A stretch of DNA of 64,000 bases from Nitrospirota bacterium (GCA_016212095.1 JACRHH010000022.1:50568-114567), one strand, 5' to 3'; shown: positions 35,760-46,336, counted from the first letter of the stretch. Translations and numbers: made by a program. Notes: a model not told the origin generated them from the sequence alone.

Positions 35760-36845
35760 ATGATCATAGAACTCGAAAAGAACGAAAAGCATCTTAAGGA
35801 CATCGAGCAGTTGGTGCGCCGCGCCGGTTGCAGGCCGGAAGTGATTCACGGCGAGATTTACAATGTGGTTGCTGTTGACGGCAACACCGCCGGACTGGAC
35901 GAGGAGCATATCCGTTCTTTCCCCGGCGTTGTTAAGGTCTGGCGCGTTTCCAGCCGCTACAAAACCATAAACCGCATCGCTAAGGGGCCGGACGGCCTCG
36001 TGCTGGAAAAACCCCGCAAGATCATCAAGGTGAAGGGGCCGGACGGGCATACGCGCAAGATCGGCGACGGCAACTACATTTTCATTGCCGGGCCGTGCGC
36101 GGTGGAATCGAAGGAATATCTGGCGAAGTTGTGCGACGACCTGAAGCGCATGGGCGACAAGCTTGGAATAACCGACAGGCTGATCATAAGGGGCGGCGCA
36201 TTCAAGCCCCGCACAAGGCCGACCGATTTCAGGGGGCTTGGCATGAAGGCCATCGATTTTCTTGACAAGGCCCGCGAAAGAACCGGCATTCCGTACATCA
36301 CGGAGGTCATGGGCGTTGACATGGTGGAAGAGGTGTCGAAACACGCCGACATGCTTCAGCTCGGAACTCGCAACTACCAGAACTTCAATCTGCTTGAGGA
36401 AGTCGGCAAGCAGAAGAAACCAGTGCTCTACAAGCGCGGCGTCGCAGCGCCGCTTGAGGAGTGGCTCGACGCCGCCGAATACATCGCCAACCAGGGAAAT
36501 AAAAAAATCATACTCTGCGAGCGCGGCGTGAAATCCACAACTCACGGCGATTACAACCGCTCGCATATAGACTTCGACGTGATTCCGGCCATCAAGGAGC
36601 GCACGATTCTGCCGGTTGTGATAGATCCGTCGCACTCAAGCGGCATAGAAAAGATGGTTCCCTACCAGTTCCGTGGCGCGACAGCTTACGGCGCGAACGG
36701 AACTATAACCGAGGTGATGCCGGACGACTACGAACGCAGGCAGCTTCGCTGCGACGCTGCACAGGCGCTACGCCTCTCGAAATATGAGGAGCTTATCCGG
36801 TTTCAACTGAGGTTCGAGGAGACATTTCCGGAAGTTTCGGCTTGA
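35760..36845 (+). CDS. aroF: DAHP synthase, type I-beta, with ferredoxin-like regulatory domain
   Basis: This enzyme condenses phosphoenolpyruvate and erythrose 4-phosphate in the first step of the shikimate pathway. The N-terminal 70 residues form the ferredoxin-like regulatory domain found in Thermotoga-type enzymes (MIIELEKNEKHLKDIEQLVRRAG). The catalytic barrel has IAGPCAVESKEY, RGGAFKPRTRPTDFRG, QLGTRNYQNFNLL and VVIDPSHSSGI, with metal ligands in place. ATG 35760 has AAGGAG upstream. The stop overlaps the next gene. Confidence 0.95.
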   Translation: MIIELEKNEKHLKDIEQLVRRAGCRPEVIHGEIYNVVAVDGNTAGLDEEHIRSFPGVVKVWRVSSRYKTINRIAKGPDGLVLEKPRKIIKVKGPDGHTRKIGDGNYIFIAGPCAVESKEYLAKLCDDLKRMGDKLGITDRLIIRGGAFKPRTRPTDFRGLGMKAIDFLDKARERTGIPYITEVMGVDMVEEVSKHADMLQLGTRNYQNFNLLEEVGKQKKPVLYKRGVAAPLEEWLDAAEYIANQGNKKIILCERGVKSTTHGDYNRSHIDFDVIPAIKERTILPVVIDPSHSSGIEKMVPYQFRGATAYGANGTITEVMPDDYERRQLRCDAAQALRLSKYEELIRFQLRFEETFPEVSA

Positions 36846-37861
36846 ATCTGCTGCCCGACCTGCGGGGGCTGACGCCCGTCGGAATGGCCGAACTTTGCGT
36901 ATCGCTTGGCGGCACGCCTCATCAGGCGCGGGCTGTATCGAGGGCAGTATTCCGTGACGGCGTGGAATCTTTAAGCGAACTTCCGGTTGCGGCGCGCTTG
37001 AGGGCTTTGCTTGCCGGGCGATGCCGGATTTCGACGTTGGGCATCGATACCCGCCTGAAGTCCGATGACGGCACGGAGAAGTTTCTATATCGCCTGCAAG
37101 ACGGCGAAACCGTGGAAGGCGTGCTCATTCCGGAACGCGCGCGGCGAACGCTCTGCGTCTCAACGCAGGTCGGCTGCCGCTCTGCGTGCCGGTTCTGCGT
37201 GACCGGCATGTCGGGCTTCGTCCGGAGCCTGAGCGCAGCCGAGATGGCCGGGCAGGTTATAGCCGCGCAAAAGGTGGCTGGCTGTCGAGTCACAAACATC
37301 GTGCTCATGGGCTGCGGCGAGCCGCTCGACAATTTCGATGCGGTGAGCCGTTTCGCCTGCATCGCGGTCGATCCTCTTGCCTTCGGCATTCCGCCGGGCA
37401 GAATCACGCTTTCCACTTCCGGCATAACGCCGGAGATTGCGCGTATGCCGCGCGAGCTGGATGTCAGGCTGGCGGTGTCCTTGAACGCGGCGGACGATGA
37501 AACTCGCAGCCGCATAATGCCGATCAACAGGAAATATCCGTTGGCCAAATTGATGCAGGCGCTCAGGGCATACGGCGAAACCGGGCGGCGCGTGCTGATA
37601 GAATATGTGCTTCTGGCCGGAGTGAACGATTCCGCTTCAGACGCCGAAAAGCTTGCCGCGCTTCTTCAGGAGCTGAACTGCATGGTCAATCTGCTTCTTT
37701 TTAATCCGCAGACCGATCTGCCATACCGTCGTCCGGATGAGCTGAGCGCGCGCCGCTTTCAGAGGGTGCTTCTGGACGCAGGTTTCGTTAGCGTTGTCCG
37801 CGACAGCCGGGGCATCGACATAGCCGCCGCCTGCGGGCAACTGAGGGCAGCGACGGCATGA
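36842..37861 (+). CDS. rlmN: 23S rRNA (adenine2503-C2)-methyltransferase, radical SAM
   Basis: RlmN methylates A2503 of 23S rRNA and A37 of some tRNAs. The radical-SAM cluster motif is VGCRSACRFCVTG (Cx3Cx2C), followed by IVLMGCGEPLDNF. The second catalytic Cys is in DIAAACGQL at the C-terminus. The 339 residues are slightly short but complete. The start is TTG 36842, overlapping the aroF stop, and its own stop overlaps the next ATG. The protein is therefore in a tightly packed operon 35760-40204. Confidence 0.92.
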   Translation: MNLLPDLRGLTPVGMAELCVSLGGTPHQARAVSRAVFRDGVESLSELPVAARLRALLAGRCRISTLGIDTRLKSDDGTEKFLYRLQDGETVEGVLIPERARRTLCVSTQVGCRSACRFCVTGMSGFVRSLSAAEMAGQVIAAQKVAGCRVTNIVLMGCGEPLDNFDAVSRFACIAVDPLAFGIPPGRITLSTSGITPEIARMPRELDVRLAVSLNAADDETRSRIMPINRKYPLAKLMQALRAYGETGRRVLIEYVLLAGVNDSASDAEKLAALLQELNCMVNLLLFNPQTDLPYRRPDELSARRFQRVLLDAGFVSVVRDSRGIDIAAACGQLRAATA

Positions 37862-39387
37862 TGCCCGGATACGATATAAATAAACTTATCGCCGATCTGC
37901 TTCAGCCTGAGCGCTACCCGCATCGGCCAAAATCCGTAACTCTGGCGCAGACACATGCCTCGTGCGTGTTTCTGGCGGGCGAATACGTTTACAAGATGAA
38001 AAAGCCGGTGAATTTCGGTTTTCTGGACTTCAGCACGCCGGAGAAACGACGCCACTTCTGCGAGGAGGAGGTTCGCCTGAACCGCCGCGCCGCGCCCGGT
38101 GTTTATCTTGGCGTGGTGGATATTTCGGAGGTAAACGGCGAGTATTCACCTGAGGATTCATCCAATCCGGTTGAGGCGGCGGTCAAGATGCGCCGCCTGC
38201 CTGATGAGGCGTCCATGTATCATCTGGCAACTGAAAATATGCTGACCGACGACACAATTTGCAGAATCTCCCGCGCCATTGCCGATTTTCACGCCGCCGC
38301 GGATTCCGGGGCGCAAATCGATCCGGGCGGCTCGCCCGGCATGACCGCGCATCACGCGCTCGAAAACCTGTCGCAGACATCGCCGTTTATCGGCAAAACC
38401 ATAAGCCCGGAAATTCACGCTCTGGTTCACCGATACACAGATGACTTCATCGTTGCCAATCTCGACCGTTTTCTGCAAAGGATTGCCGATGGCCGCATAC
38501 GCGACTGCCATGGCGACCTTCGCCCGAAACACGTTTTCGTGTTCGCCGATCATATCGACATCATAGACTGCATAGAGTTCAATCCGGCGTACAGGCGGCA
38601 CGATACAGCGTCAGACCTTGCGTTCATGCTGATGGAGCTGGACTTCATGGGCAGGCGCGAAGTATCCGCCGCAATGCTGAACCATTATCTCGATTTCACA
38701 GCCGACTACGGAATGATTCCTCTTTTTGCCTTCTACAAGGCCTATCGCGCCATGGTGCGCGGCAAAGTATCCTCATTCACGGCAAACGACACGTCCATAA
38801 GCGATTCGCAGCGTGAAAGCGCGTCAGCCTCCGCGCGGAAGTTTTTCGATCTGGCAGCGGGCTACGTCTCCGGAAGCTCGTTGCCGCCAGTTCTCACGAT
38901 CACATGCGGCCCAAGCGGAAGCGGCAAATCAACAGCCGCCCGCGCTCATGCCGCAAAGACCGGCGCAGCCGTCATTCGTTCCGATTCGCTGCGGAAATCG
39001 CTTGCCGGCATTCACCCCAGCGAAAGCGCACGCGCGGCATTCGGCGGCGGAATCTATGCTCCCGCGCATACCGAACGCACATACCGCAAGATGTTCGAGT
39101 GCGCGGCTGACGCGCTTGGCTCCGGATGCTCCGTTATTCTGGACGCCACTTTCAGCAAAAGAAGGCTGCGCGACGAGGCCCGCTTGGTGGCCGAAACTCA
39201 CGACTCGCCGTTTCGCATGATCTGGTGCGATGCGCCACGCGAACTGTTGGAGGCGCGAATTGCATCACGCTCGGTTCATGGCGGCGATCCTTCGGACGCC
39301 AATTCAGGAGTTCTCGACGCCCAGCTTCGCGAATTCGAGGCTCTCCAAAACGACGAGATGACATATGTTATTAGCGCCACGCCTTAA
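37858..39387 (+). CDS. APH-like / AAA P-loop kinase fusion protein
   Basis: The N-terminal part (1-320) resembles the aminoglycoside-phosphotransferase-like domain (VFLAGEYVYKMKKPVNFGFLD; catalytic-loop-like DCHGDLRPKHVFVF; IIDCIEFNPAYR). The C-terminal part (about 340-509) is a P-loop kinase with Walker A CGPSGSGKSTAARA and a zeta-toxin/AAA_33-like body. Two-domain proteins of this type are widespread and uncharacterised. They are not evidence of drug resistance. The start ATG 37858 overlaps the rlmN stop. The 3' end overlaps the next gene by 23 bp. Confidence 0.82.
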   Translation: MMPGYDINKLIADLLQPERYPHRPKSVTLAQTHASCVFLAGEYVYKMKKPVNFGFLDFSTPEKRRHFCEEEVRLNRRAAPGVYLGVVDISEVNGEYSPEDSSNPVEAAVKMRRLPDEASMYHLATENMLTDDTICRISRAIADFHAAADSGAQIDPGGSPGMTAHHALENLSQTSPFIGKTISPEIHALVHRYTDDFIVANLDRFLQRIADGRIRDCHGDLRPKHVFVFADHIDIIDCIEFNPAYRRHDTASDLAFMLMELDFMGRREVSAAMLNHYLDFTADYGMIPLFAFYKAYRAMVRGKVSSFTANDTSISDSQRESASASARKFFDLAAGYVSGSSLPPVLTITCGPSGSGKSTAARAHAAKTGAAVIRSDSLRKSLAGIHPSESARAAFGGGIYAPAHTERTYRKMFECAADALGSGCSVILDATFSKRRLRDEARLVAETHDSPFRMIWCDAPRELLEARIASRSVHGGDPSDANSGVLDAQLREFEALQNDEMTYVISATP

Positions 39388-40204
39388 GGAACTGCTGGAC
39401 AGCCTTTACGACAGCTACGATTTCGCGGCGCGAATAGACCACGACCCTATTGGGCTGGTTCATCGATATTCGTCGCCCGCCGACATCGAGGTTGCCGGAC
39501 TGATCGCCGCGTCGATGGCATACGGCAAGGTAACGCTTTTCAAGCCCGTGATCGAGCGCATTCTGGCGGTCATGGGCTGCTCACCGGCGGATTACGCCGC
39601 CTCGTTCGAGATTGACCGCGATAAAAAACGCTTTGACGGCATCAAGTACAGATTCACAAAGCCGGACGACATCGTTTCGTTACTGGCTGCCGTCAACTCG
39701 GTGATGTCCGAATACGGATCGCTGAAAAATCTGTTCATGGCCGGACTGTCGGAAAACGACGCGGACATCGGCAAATCGCTCGCATTCGCCATCAACCGGC
39801 TTCGGCGCGTTGAAAAAACCGGCTCCGGGGCTCCGCCATCTCACGGACTGCTGCATCTTCTGCCCACTCCGGCTTCCGGCGGCGCGGCAAAGCGCATTGC
39901 CCTCTATCTGCGCTGGATGGTGAGAGACAAGGACATCGATTTCGGCGTCTGGCGCGAAATCGGCTCGCACCGGCTGGTTATTCCGCTAGACACGCACATA
40001 GCGAGAATCTCTCGGTGCATCGGACTTACCGGAAGAACCTCGCGCGACTGGAAGACGGCTGCGGAAATCACCGGCGCGTTGAAGGCGTTCTCGCCGGATG
40101 ATCCGCTCAGATACGATTTCGCGCTCTGCCATCAGGGCATCTCCGGGCAATGCCCGGCGCGCAAGGATATGGAATTATGCCGGAACTGCCTGTTTACGGA
40201 ATAG
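39365..40204 (+). CDS. TIGR02757 family protein (DUF2400)
   Basis: The 279-residue protein carries the family features DPIGLVHRYSSPADIEVAGLIAASMAYGKV, then LYLRWMVRDKDIDFGVW, the HhH-like VIPLDTHIARISRCIGLTGR, and a C-terminal cluster of four Cys (LCHQGISGQCPARKDMELCRNC), which could bind an Fe-S cluster like the endonuclease III/MutY group. The function is unknown. ATG 39365 lies inside the end of the preceding gene. Confidence 0.85.
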   Translation: MLLAPRLKELLDSLYDSYDFAARIDHDPIGLVHRYSSPADIEVAGLIAASMAYGKVTLFKPVIERILAVMGCSPADYAASFEIDRDKKRFDGIKYRFTKPDDIVSLLAAVNSVMSEYGSLKNLFMAGLSENDADIGKSLAFAINRLRRVEKTGSGAPPSHGLLHLLPTPASGGAAKRIALYLRWMVRDKDIDFGVWREIGSHRLVIPLDTHIARISRCIGLTGRTSRDWKTAAEITGALKAFSPDDPLRYDFALCHQGISGQCPARKDMELCRNCLFTE

Positions 40205-41102
40205 CCTGCCTGTTCCGGTAAAACCGCATCAGCGAGCCGAGCATCGCAAAACTGATAATGTCGTTCACCACCTGGGACGCAAGAAACGCCGGGAGCATTA
40301 AAAACGGCCCGATCGCCGGAACCAGCTCGAAAGCGGCAGCAAGCATAATTACGACAATCGCGGCCAGAAAAGCGCTCAGGCCTGCTCCGAGCGCAACAAG
40401 TATGGAGTCCGGGGAACGCCGCAGGAACGCCGCCGCCTCGCTGAATATCGCGGACGCTCCCATTTCGGCAACGCCGAGTATGGCAATTGCGTAGTTGGAA
40501 ACTGTCCACAGCAAAATACATGCGCCTATCGCTACAGAGCCGCCGGCCAAAGACAAGAACGTGGCCAAGAAATGCGACGCCGCCGATTTTGCCGCGAATA
40601 GCGGCGCAAGAATGGAAGACAGCACAGCCCCGCCGATAATCAGCGCAACGACAAGCCCCATAAGCAGCAGGCCAAGCAGAAGCGTGAGCCACATCGAGCG
40701 CATGAAAAGGCGCGCGCCCTCGTGCATGAAGCTCGAAAACGAGAACTCGTAGCCTTCACCGGCAAGCACCGACCGGCCCATCACGCCGACGGTTCCGGCG
40801 AAAACGAACAGGGCCATCGTTCCGGCGATGAGCAGGTAGAGAAAAAACGCGAAAAGCACAACCCCAAGCCCGAACAGGTTCTGGAAAAATAGCGCCGCCA
40901 GATCGGTTGCGAAACCGAAAGGATTGTCGAGAAAATGCCTTGCCGCCGATTTCGATGACGCTCCAAACAGAAACACAATAGGCGCTGCAACCATCAGCGC
41001 GAAGCCGATCAGGTAAACGGCCGTGAACATAAGTTTGTATGCCGCGAGCTTCCAGTTTCGAAGCGCGGCCTCCATGCCGTTTTTCAGTAGATCAATAAAC
41101 AT
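40194..41102 (-). CDS. Polytopic membrane protein of unknown function
   Basis: The 302-residue protein has about six membrane segments in pairs (LMFTAVYLIGFALMVAAPIVF, FGLGVVLFAFFLYLLIAGTMALF, MWLTLLLGLLLMGLVVALIIG, and others) and resembles the uncharacterised DUF4013/YciC-like group in outline. ATG 41102 (MFIDLLKNGMEAAL) is the likely start. It overlaps the helicase end by 11 bp. The 3' end overlaps the convergent TIGR02757 gene by 11 bp. Confidence 0.72.
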   Translation of the reverse strand: MFIDLLKNGMEAALRNWKLAAYKLMFTAVYLIGFALMVAAPIVFLFGASSKSAARHFLDNPFGFATDLAALFFQNLFGLGVVLFAFFLYLLIAGTMALFVFAGTVGVMGRSVLAGEGYEFSFSSFMHEGARLFMRSMWLTLLLGLLLMGLVVALIIGGAVLSSILAPLFAAKSAASHFLATFLSLAGGSVAIGACILLWTVSNYAIAILGVAEMGASAIFSEAAAFLRRSPDSILVALGAGLSAFLAAIVVIMLAAAFELVPAIGPFLMLPAFLASQVVNDIISFAMLGSLMRFYRNRQAIP

Positions 41103-43074
41103 ATCGTTCCTCGACCGCGCACCTTTCGTAAACATTGCCCGGCAGTTCCAGAATGAACCGCGACGGGCCAAGCAGCATTGTTCCGCCAGCGCCGGGAGCC
41201 GAACGCGGATAGAGCAGATACAGCTCTTCCCTGGCGCGCGTGGTTGCAACGTAGAAAAGCCTGCGCTCTTCCTCTTCGTCCTGCTCGCTCACGGCCCGCG
41301 CCGACGGAAATCTGCCCTCGCATAGCCAGATCAGAAAAACCACCGCCCATTCCAGCCCCTTTGCCTGATGAATGGATGATAGCACCACTTTCTCGTTTTC
41401 GCCTTCGTCATCCGCCGCATTGTCGCCCATTGTGCTCACAAGCGCAAGCGAGCTTAGAAGCTCGGCGGTTCCGGCGTATGCTGTCGAATATTCCGCAAGC
41501 TGCTCGATGTCCTCCACACGCGCCGAGGCGTTCGGGTATTCGGCGAAAAGATATTCCTCGTAGCCGCCGGCCATCACCATGCGGATCATTTCAGCCGGAT
41601 TTGCCTGAATGTCCGGCGCGCGAAGGCGCGCCATCAGTTCGATCATGCGGTCGAAGTCCTTGCGCGACGCTTTCCGCACAAGCTTGTCCGCCGCGCCTTC
41701 GATAAGTCCGCCTAGCGGATCGTCCATCGGTATGAGCGCCGCGCCGATCTTCTTGGCCGACACCTTGCCGACGCCGGGAATCAGCCGCAGCACGCGAAAC
41801 CACGCTATCTCGTCCTTCGGATTAACCGCGATGCGAAGATAGGCGGTCACATCCTTTATGTGCGCCTGCTCGAAAAACCGCAGTCCGGAACGTATCTCAA
41901 ACGGAATTCCGTGGCGCGTTAGCTCCATCTGGATCTCCATCGACTGATAATGCGAGCGGTAGAGCACCGCCATTTTGCCGAAGTCCATGCCGTCGCCATG
42001 CAGATCCATCATCCGCTGGGCCACGAAACCGGCCTGCTGATAGACATCGCGCACGGCAAGAAGCGCCGGAGACTGCCCTTCCGGACGCACGGCGTGAAGC
42101 TCTTTCTTGAACTGCCGACGGTTCTGCCTGATGCTGGCGTTGGCAAGCGATAAAATCTCCGGCGTCGAGCGGTAGTTCGTGGTCAGGCGGAAAACACGCG
42201 CATCGGCATAGCGCTTTGGAAAGCTGATGATGTTCTCGAAATCAGCGCCCCGGAACGAATAGATAGACTGCGCGTCGTCGCCGACAACGAAAAGGTTCTT
42301 GTGCGACGACGCCATGAGGTCGATAATCGCCGCCTGAATGTAGTTGGTGTCCTGATACTCGTCAACCAGAATCTGCCGGAACTGGCTGCCGTATTGCTCC
42401 AGCACAGCCGGCTGCTCGCGCATAAGGCGAAGCCAGTTGCTAAGCAGATCGTCGAAGTCCATCACGTTCAGTTCCTGCTTGCGCAGTTCGTAGCGCACGG
42501 CAACCTTTTCGATCTCCTCGGCCATCGGTATGAAATGGGGCATTCTGGTTGAGACAACCCGCGCAATCGAATCGCCTGTGTTCACCGTGAGGCTTATGAT
42601 GCTCTGCACGATGTCGGCCTTCGGAAACCGCCACCGCTGCTTGTCGATTCCGGCGTCAGCCACGCATGTGTCAACCAGATCGACGGCGTCCTCGCGATCC
42701 AGAATCGAGTAGTTGCTTTCGTAGCCCAGAAGCTTCGCGTGTCGGCGCAGCAGGATGTTGCCAATATGGTGAAACGTGCCGCCCCAGAGGCCGCGAAGAT
42801 TCAGCCCAAGCACAGACTCCACGCGCTGTAGCATCTCGCGCGCGGCCTTGTTCGTGAACGTGACCAGCATCAGGGAATCGGGCTTCATGCCGCTCTCTAT
42901 CAGCCGCGCAACGCGGTATGTGACCGTTCGCGTCTTGCCGGTTCCGGCTCCGGCAAGCACCAGCGCCGGGCCTTCGGGGCAGACAACCGCCTCAAGTTGT
43001 TCCGGATTCAGCTCTTTTTCGTAGTCGATGCGGAATGCGCCGGGCGCTCCGGAACGGATGGTGAATGTTCTCAT
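41092..43074 (-). CDS. UvrD/PcrA-family superfamily 1 DNA helicase
   Basis: This is a 660-residue 3'-5' helicase. Motifs seen are the Q-motif region NPEQLEAVVCPEG, Walker A AGAGTGKTRTVTYR, motif Ia VTFTNKAAREM, Walker B/DExx ILVDEYQDTNYIQ, motif III GDDAQSIYSFRGA, motif IV RLTTNYRSTPEIL, motif V SIHQAKGLEWAVVF and motif VI FYVATTRAREELY. It probably acts in DNA repair or in removing roadblocks. It follows the OsmC-like gene directly. Confidence 0.93.
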   Translation of the reverse strand: MRTFTIRSGAPGAFRIDYEKELNPEQLEAVVCPEGPALVLAGAGTGKTRTVTYRVARLIESGMKPDSLMLVTFTNKAAREMLQRVESVLGLNLRGLWGGTFHHIGNILLRRHAKLLGYESNYSILDREDAVDLVDTCVADAGIDKQRWRFPKADIVQSIISLTVNTGDSIARVVSTRMPHFIPMAEEIEKVAVRYELRKQELNVMDFDDLLSNWLRLMREQPAVLEQYGSQFRQILVDEYQDTNYIQAAIIDLMASSHKNLFVVGDDAQSIYSFRGADFENIISFPKRYADARVFRLTTNYRSTPEILSLANASIRQNRRQFKKELHAVRPEGQSPALLAVRDVYQQAGFVAQRMMDLHGDGMDFGKMAVLYRSHYQSMEIQMELTRHGIPFEIRSGLRFFEQAHIKDVTAYLRIAVNPKDEIAWFRVLRLIPGVGKVSAKKIGAALIPMDDPLGGLIEGAADKLVRKASRKDFDRMIELMARLRAPDIQANPAEMIRMVMAGGYEEYLFAEYPNASARVEDIEQLAEYSTAYAGTAELLSSLALVSTMGDNAADDEGENEKVVLSSIHQAKGLEWAVVFLIWLCEGRFPSARAVSEQDEEEERRLFYVATTRAREELYLLYPRSAPGAGGTMLLGPSRFILELPGNVYERCAVEERYVY

Positions 43075-43593
43075 TCAATCTATAACTGGCGCGTTTTCCG
43101 GCTTCGGCTCCGGCTCTCTGTCCTCAATTGTGTAATCGACCGTCACCTTCATGTCTTTGCGAAGCGAATGGTAGACCGAGCAGTATTTCTCCTGAGAAAG
43201 CGCGATCACCTTGTCCATTTTGGCTGGCGTTATGTTCTTGCCGGCGATACTGATTTTCATATGCATGGCTGTGTAGAACTGCGGCGGCGTGGGGTTTCTT
43301 GTGCCGGTGATGTCGAGCTTGAACGAGGCAACCCGCGCCCGCATTTTCTTTAAAAAGTGCATGGCATCGATTCCCATGCATCCGGCAAGACTCAGCATCA
43401 GCGATTCCGTGGGCATGCAGCCCCATTCCACGCGCGCGTCGAAGTCTATCTCGTAGCCGCGCTGCGTGCGCCCAACGAAGATCAAGTCCTTGTCCCATGT
43501 AAGCGTTGCCTTGTTCTCCGGGGAAATCTTCTGCTTGTAGTCCTTCAGCCCATCTTTCAGTTCCTGCTCTTCGGCGGCATGTTCGTGGCTCAT
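43075..43593 (-). CDS. OsmC-family protein
   Basis: The 172-residue protein contains the OsmC fold with two conserved cysteines (LSLAGCMGIDAMHFL and SQEKYCSVYHS), the latter in the Ohr/OsmC peroxidatic arrangement. Members reduce organic hydroperoxides, though many YhfA-like relatives have unknown roles. The N-terminal extension is acidic. The stop is immediately before the helicase start, suggesting one operon of three genes. Confidence 0.85.
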   Translation of the reverse strand: MSHEHAAEEQELKDGLKDYKQKISPENKATLTWDKDLIFVGRTQRGYEIDFDARVEWGCMPTESLMLSLAGCMGIDAMHFLKKMRARVASFKLDITGTRNPTPPQFYTAMHMKISIAGKNITPAKMDKVIALSQEKYCSVYHSLRKDMKVTVDYTIEDREPEPKPENAPVID

Positions 43594-43722
43594 CTATAAA
43601 CTCCTTGCAGATTCATAATATGCGGGTAATTACCGGATTACTATGTTAAAACTGTACGGCGCGAAATGCCAGTGCGGGGGCGAAGCGGGCAGGTTGCGTT
43701 TGCCCTGCCTCGCTTTTAAGGT

Positions 43723-43767
43723 TATTATACGCAAGCCAAAATACCCGATAAGGATGAACTCAATACG
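43723..43767 (+). promoter_or_regulatory. moxR leader with TATTATACGCAAGCC element
   Basis: A TATTAT box with downstream ACGCAAGCC and then AAGGATGAAC leads into moxR. A closely related sequence precedes the DUF58 gene at 46381. The -35 region is weak. Confidence 0.45.
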
Positions 43768-44751
<984 letters not shown>

Positions 44752-44842
44752 GGTTCTTTAAGCGCTTTGCAATCCGGCGTCGGTCATTGCAATTTTTTGC
44801 TATTCACGGAAATAGTCTTGACAGAGGAAATTTTATGGCTCA

Positions 44843-44871
44843 TTGAAAATCATGGCACTGCGTACCATAAT
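44843..44871 (+). promoter_or_regulatory. Putative promoter of the higBA-like module
   Basis: TTGAAA (44843-44848) and CATAAT (44866-44871) are 17 bp apart. The predicted start, near 44878, is at the toxin ATG (44879), with no Shine-Dalgarno, so the message may be leaderless. Confidence 0.45.
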
Positions 44872-44878
44872 ATAAAAC

Positions 44879-45246
44879 ATGAAAAAGTTAATGACCAGAT
44901 CTTTCTCAAAATGGGCGGCAAAACAGAATATCCCCATGGAAGAACTGGCTGAAGCTATCCAGGAAATCGAGAACGGGAATTTCGAAGCGAATCTGGGAGG
45001 GCATATTCTCAAAAAACGCATTCGCTTTCCGGGAAAAGGTAAAAGCAGAAGCGGAAGGACAATTGTTTGTTTCAAGAAAGAAGATCGAGTTATCTTTGTT
45101 CACGGATTTGCAAAAAACGAGAAATCCGATTTGACCATTAAAGACTACTCGGCTTAAAGGAATTGGCTAAAATCCTGATTGGCCTGTCCGCCGAAAAACT
45201 GGACGTCGCTATTGAGAACGGTGATTTTATAGAGGTGGCAAAATGA
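44879..45246 (+). pseudogene. RelE/HigB-family toxin, C-terminus lost by a frameshift
   Basis: The open part (44879-45157, 92 residues) matches the HigB/RelE-like family (FSKWAAKQNIPMEELAEAIQEIENG, LGGHILKKRIRFPGKGKSRSGRTIVCF, RVIFVHGFAKNEKSDL). The family normally continues with KELKxLAxxLLGLSxExLxxAIENGxLIEV. That ending is present in the other frame from 45154 (LKELAKILIGLSAEKLDVAIENG...), and its stop overlaps the antitoxin ATG as ATGA. A single lost T in GCTTTAAAG would explain the shift. The toxin is therefore probably weakened or dead, unless a programmed frameshift restores it. Confidence 0.75.
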
Positions 45247-45548
45247 GACAATCTATCGCGGAATCCATTACCGGCACAGTGAAGGATTTGAACAAAAGTG
45301 GTCTGGTTGATGAAATCACAATGAGGAACATTGAAAATCTCTGCCTGCCGGAAGTGAAGGAATATACTCCTGAGAAAATTATCACACTGAGGAAGAAATT
45401 CAGATTAAGCCAGGCTGCCCTTGCGAGCATTTTCAATATCAGCCCTTCCACCGTGCAAAAATGGGAGAGGGGGAACAAAAAGCCAACTGGTGCATCAAAA
45501 AAGTTATTCGACATTATCGAAAGAAAAGGAATTGAAGCCCTGATATAA
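45243..45548 (+). CDS. HigA-like XRE-family antitoxin
   Basis: The 101-residue antitoxin has a C-terminal helix-turn-helix (ITLRKKFRLSQAALASIFNISPSTVQKWERGNKKPTGAS), typical of antitoxins encoded after RelE/HigB toxins. It binds the toxin and represses the operon. Its ATG overlaps the displaced toxin stop. It looks intact, so it may persist as a regulator. Confidence 0.85.
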   Translation: MRQSIAESITGTVKDLNKSGLVDEITMRNIENLCLPEVKEYTPEKIITLRKKFRLSQAALASIFNISPSTVQKWERGNKKPTGASKKLFDIIERKGIEALI

Positions 45549-45685
45549 GTCAGGCGTAACAACCGCTCATAGTCAAGCTGCCTTCGGCAAGTCCGAAAAA
45601 GAGACGAGGCGCTTTTGCTGGTTCTGCGTGAAAATATATTTAAGAATCATTAGGTTATGAAAATAAGATTGGCAATTTAGGCCGA

Positions 45686-46336
45686 ATGCGCCCGATTCAG
45701 ATAAGCACGCCGTCTTCAAGGAAGACGTTCTACATATGGGCCAACGCGCTTGCGCTCATCACCATCTTTTACAACATAGCGGAGGGCGTTGTTTCGGTAT
45801 GGTTCGGGATGCGGGATGAAACAATCGCGCTTTTCGGCTTCGGAATCGATTCGTTCGTCGAGGTGATTTCCGGAATCGGCATCTGGCATATGGTGCGGCG
45901 AATGCGCCAAAACGCCGGCGAAGACCACGACCGATTCGAAAAGACCGCGCTCAAGGTTACCGGCGCATCGTTTTACATGCTGACCGCCGGGCTTTCAGCA
46001 ACTGCAATAATAAGCATCTACGAGGGCGGCAGGCCCGAAACCACCTCGTGGGGAATCGTGGTGTCGTGCGTTTCCATCGCCTCCATGTGGGCGCTGATTC
46101 ATTACAAGATGAAGATCGGAAAGCGGTACAACTCGCAGGCGATGCTCTCGGACGCAGCCTGCACCCGCGCCTGCATGTATCTTTCTGTGGTGCTGTTTGC
46201 GTCGAGCATCGGTTACGAACTCACCGGCATCGGAATGCTGGATTCCCTCGGCGCTACCGGCATCGCTGCGCTCTCATTCCGCGAGGGGCGCGAGGCTTTT
46301 GCCAAAGCGGAGGGAAAGCCGTGCGGATGCGTGTGA
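45686..46336 (+). CDS. Cation-efflux (CDF)-like membrane protein
   Basis: The 216-residue protein has about five or six membrane helices. It contains the CDF-like FGFGIDSFVEVISGIGIWHM and a second pair LSDAACTRACMYLSV, which hold the Asp residues used as metal ligands. The cytosolic C-terminal domain of classical CDF proteins is missing, and the C-terminus CGCV is Cys-rich. It may transport zinc, cobalt, iron or nickel. It lies in the insert between moxR and the DUF58 gene. Confidence 0.75.
   Translation: MRPIQISTPSSRKTFYIWANALALITIFYNIAEGVVSVWFGMRDETIALFGFGIDSFVEVISGIGIWHMVRRMRQNAGEDHDRFEKTALKVTGASFYMLTAGLSATAIISIYEGGRPETTSWGIVVSCVSIASMWALIHYKMKIGKRYNSQAMLSDAACTRACMYLSVVLFASSIGYELTGIGMLDSLGATGIAALSFREGREAFAKAEGKPCGCV

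Noticed and set aside
37858..39387. Aminoglycoside resistance gene
   Set aside because: The APH-like domain is part of a common two-domain housekeeping-type protein fused to a P-loop kinase; nothing indicates drug resistance.
44767..44952. A 61-codon open frame before the RelE-like toxin
   Set aside because: There is no homology; it runs through the likely promoter of the module and overlaps the toxin in another frame.
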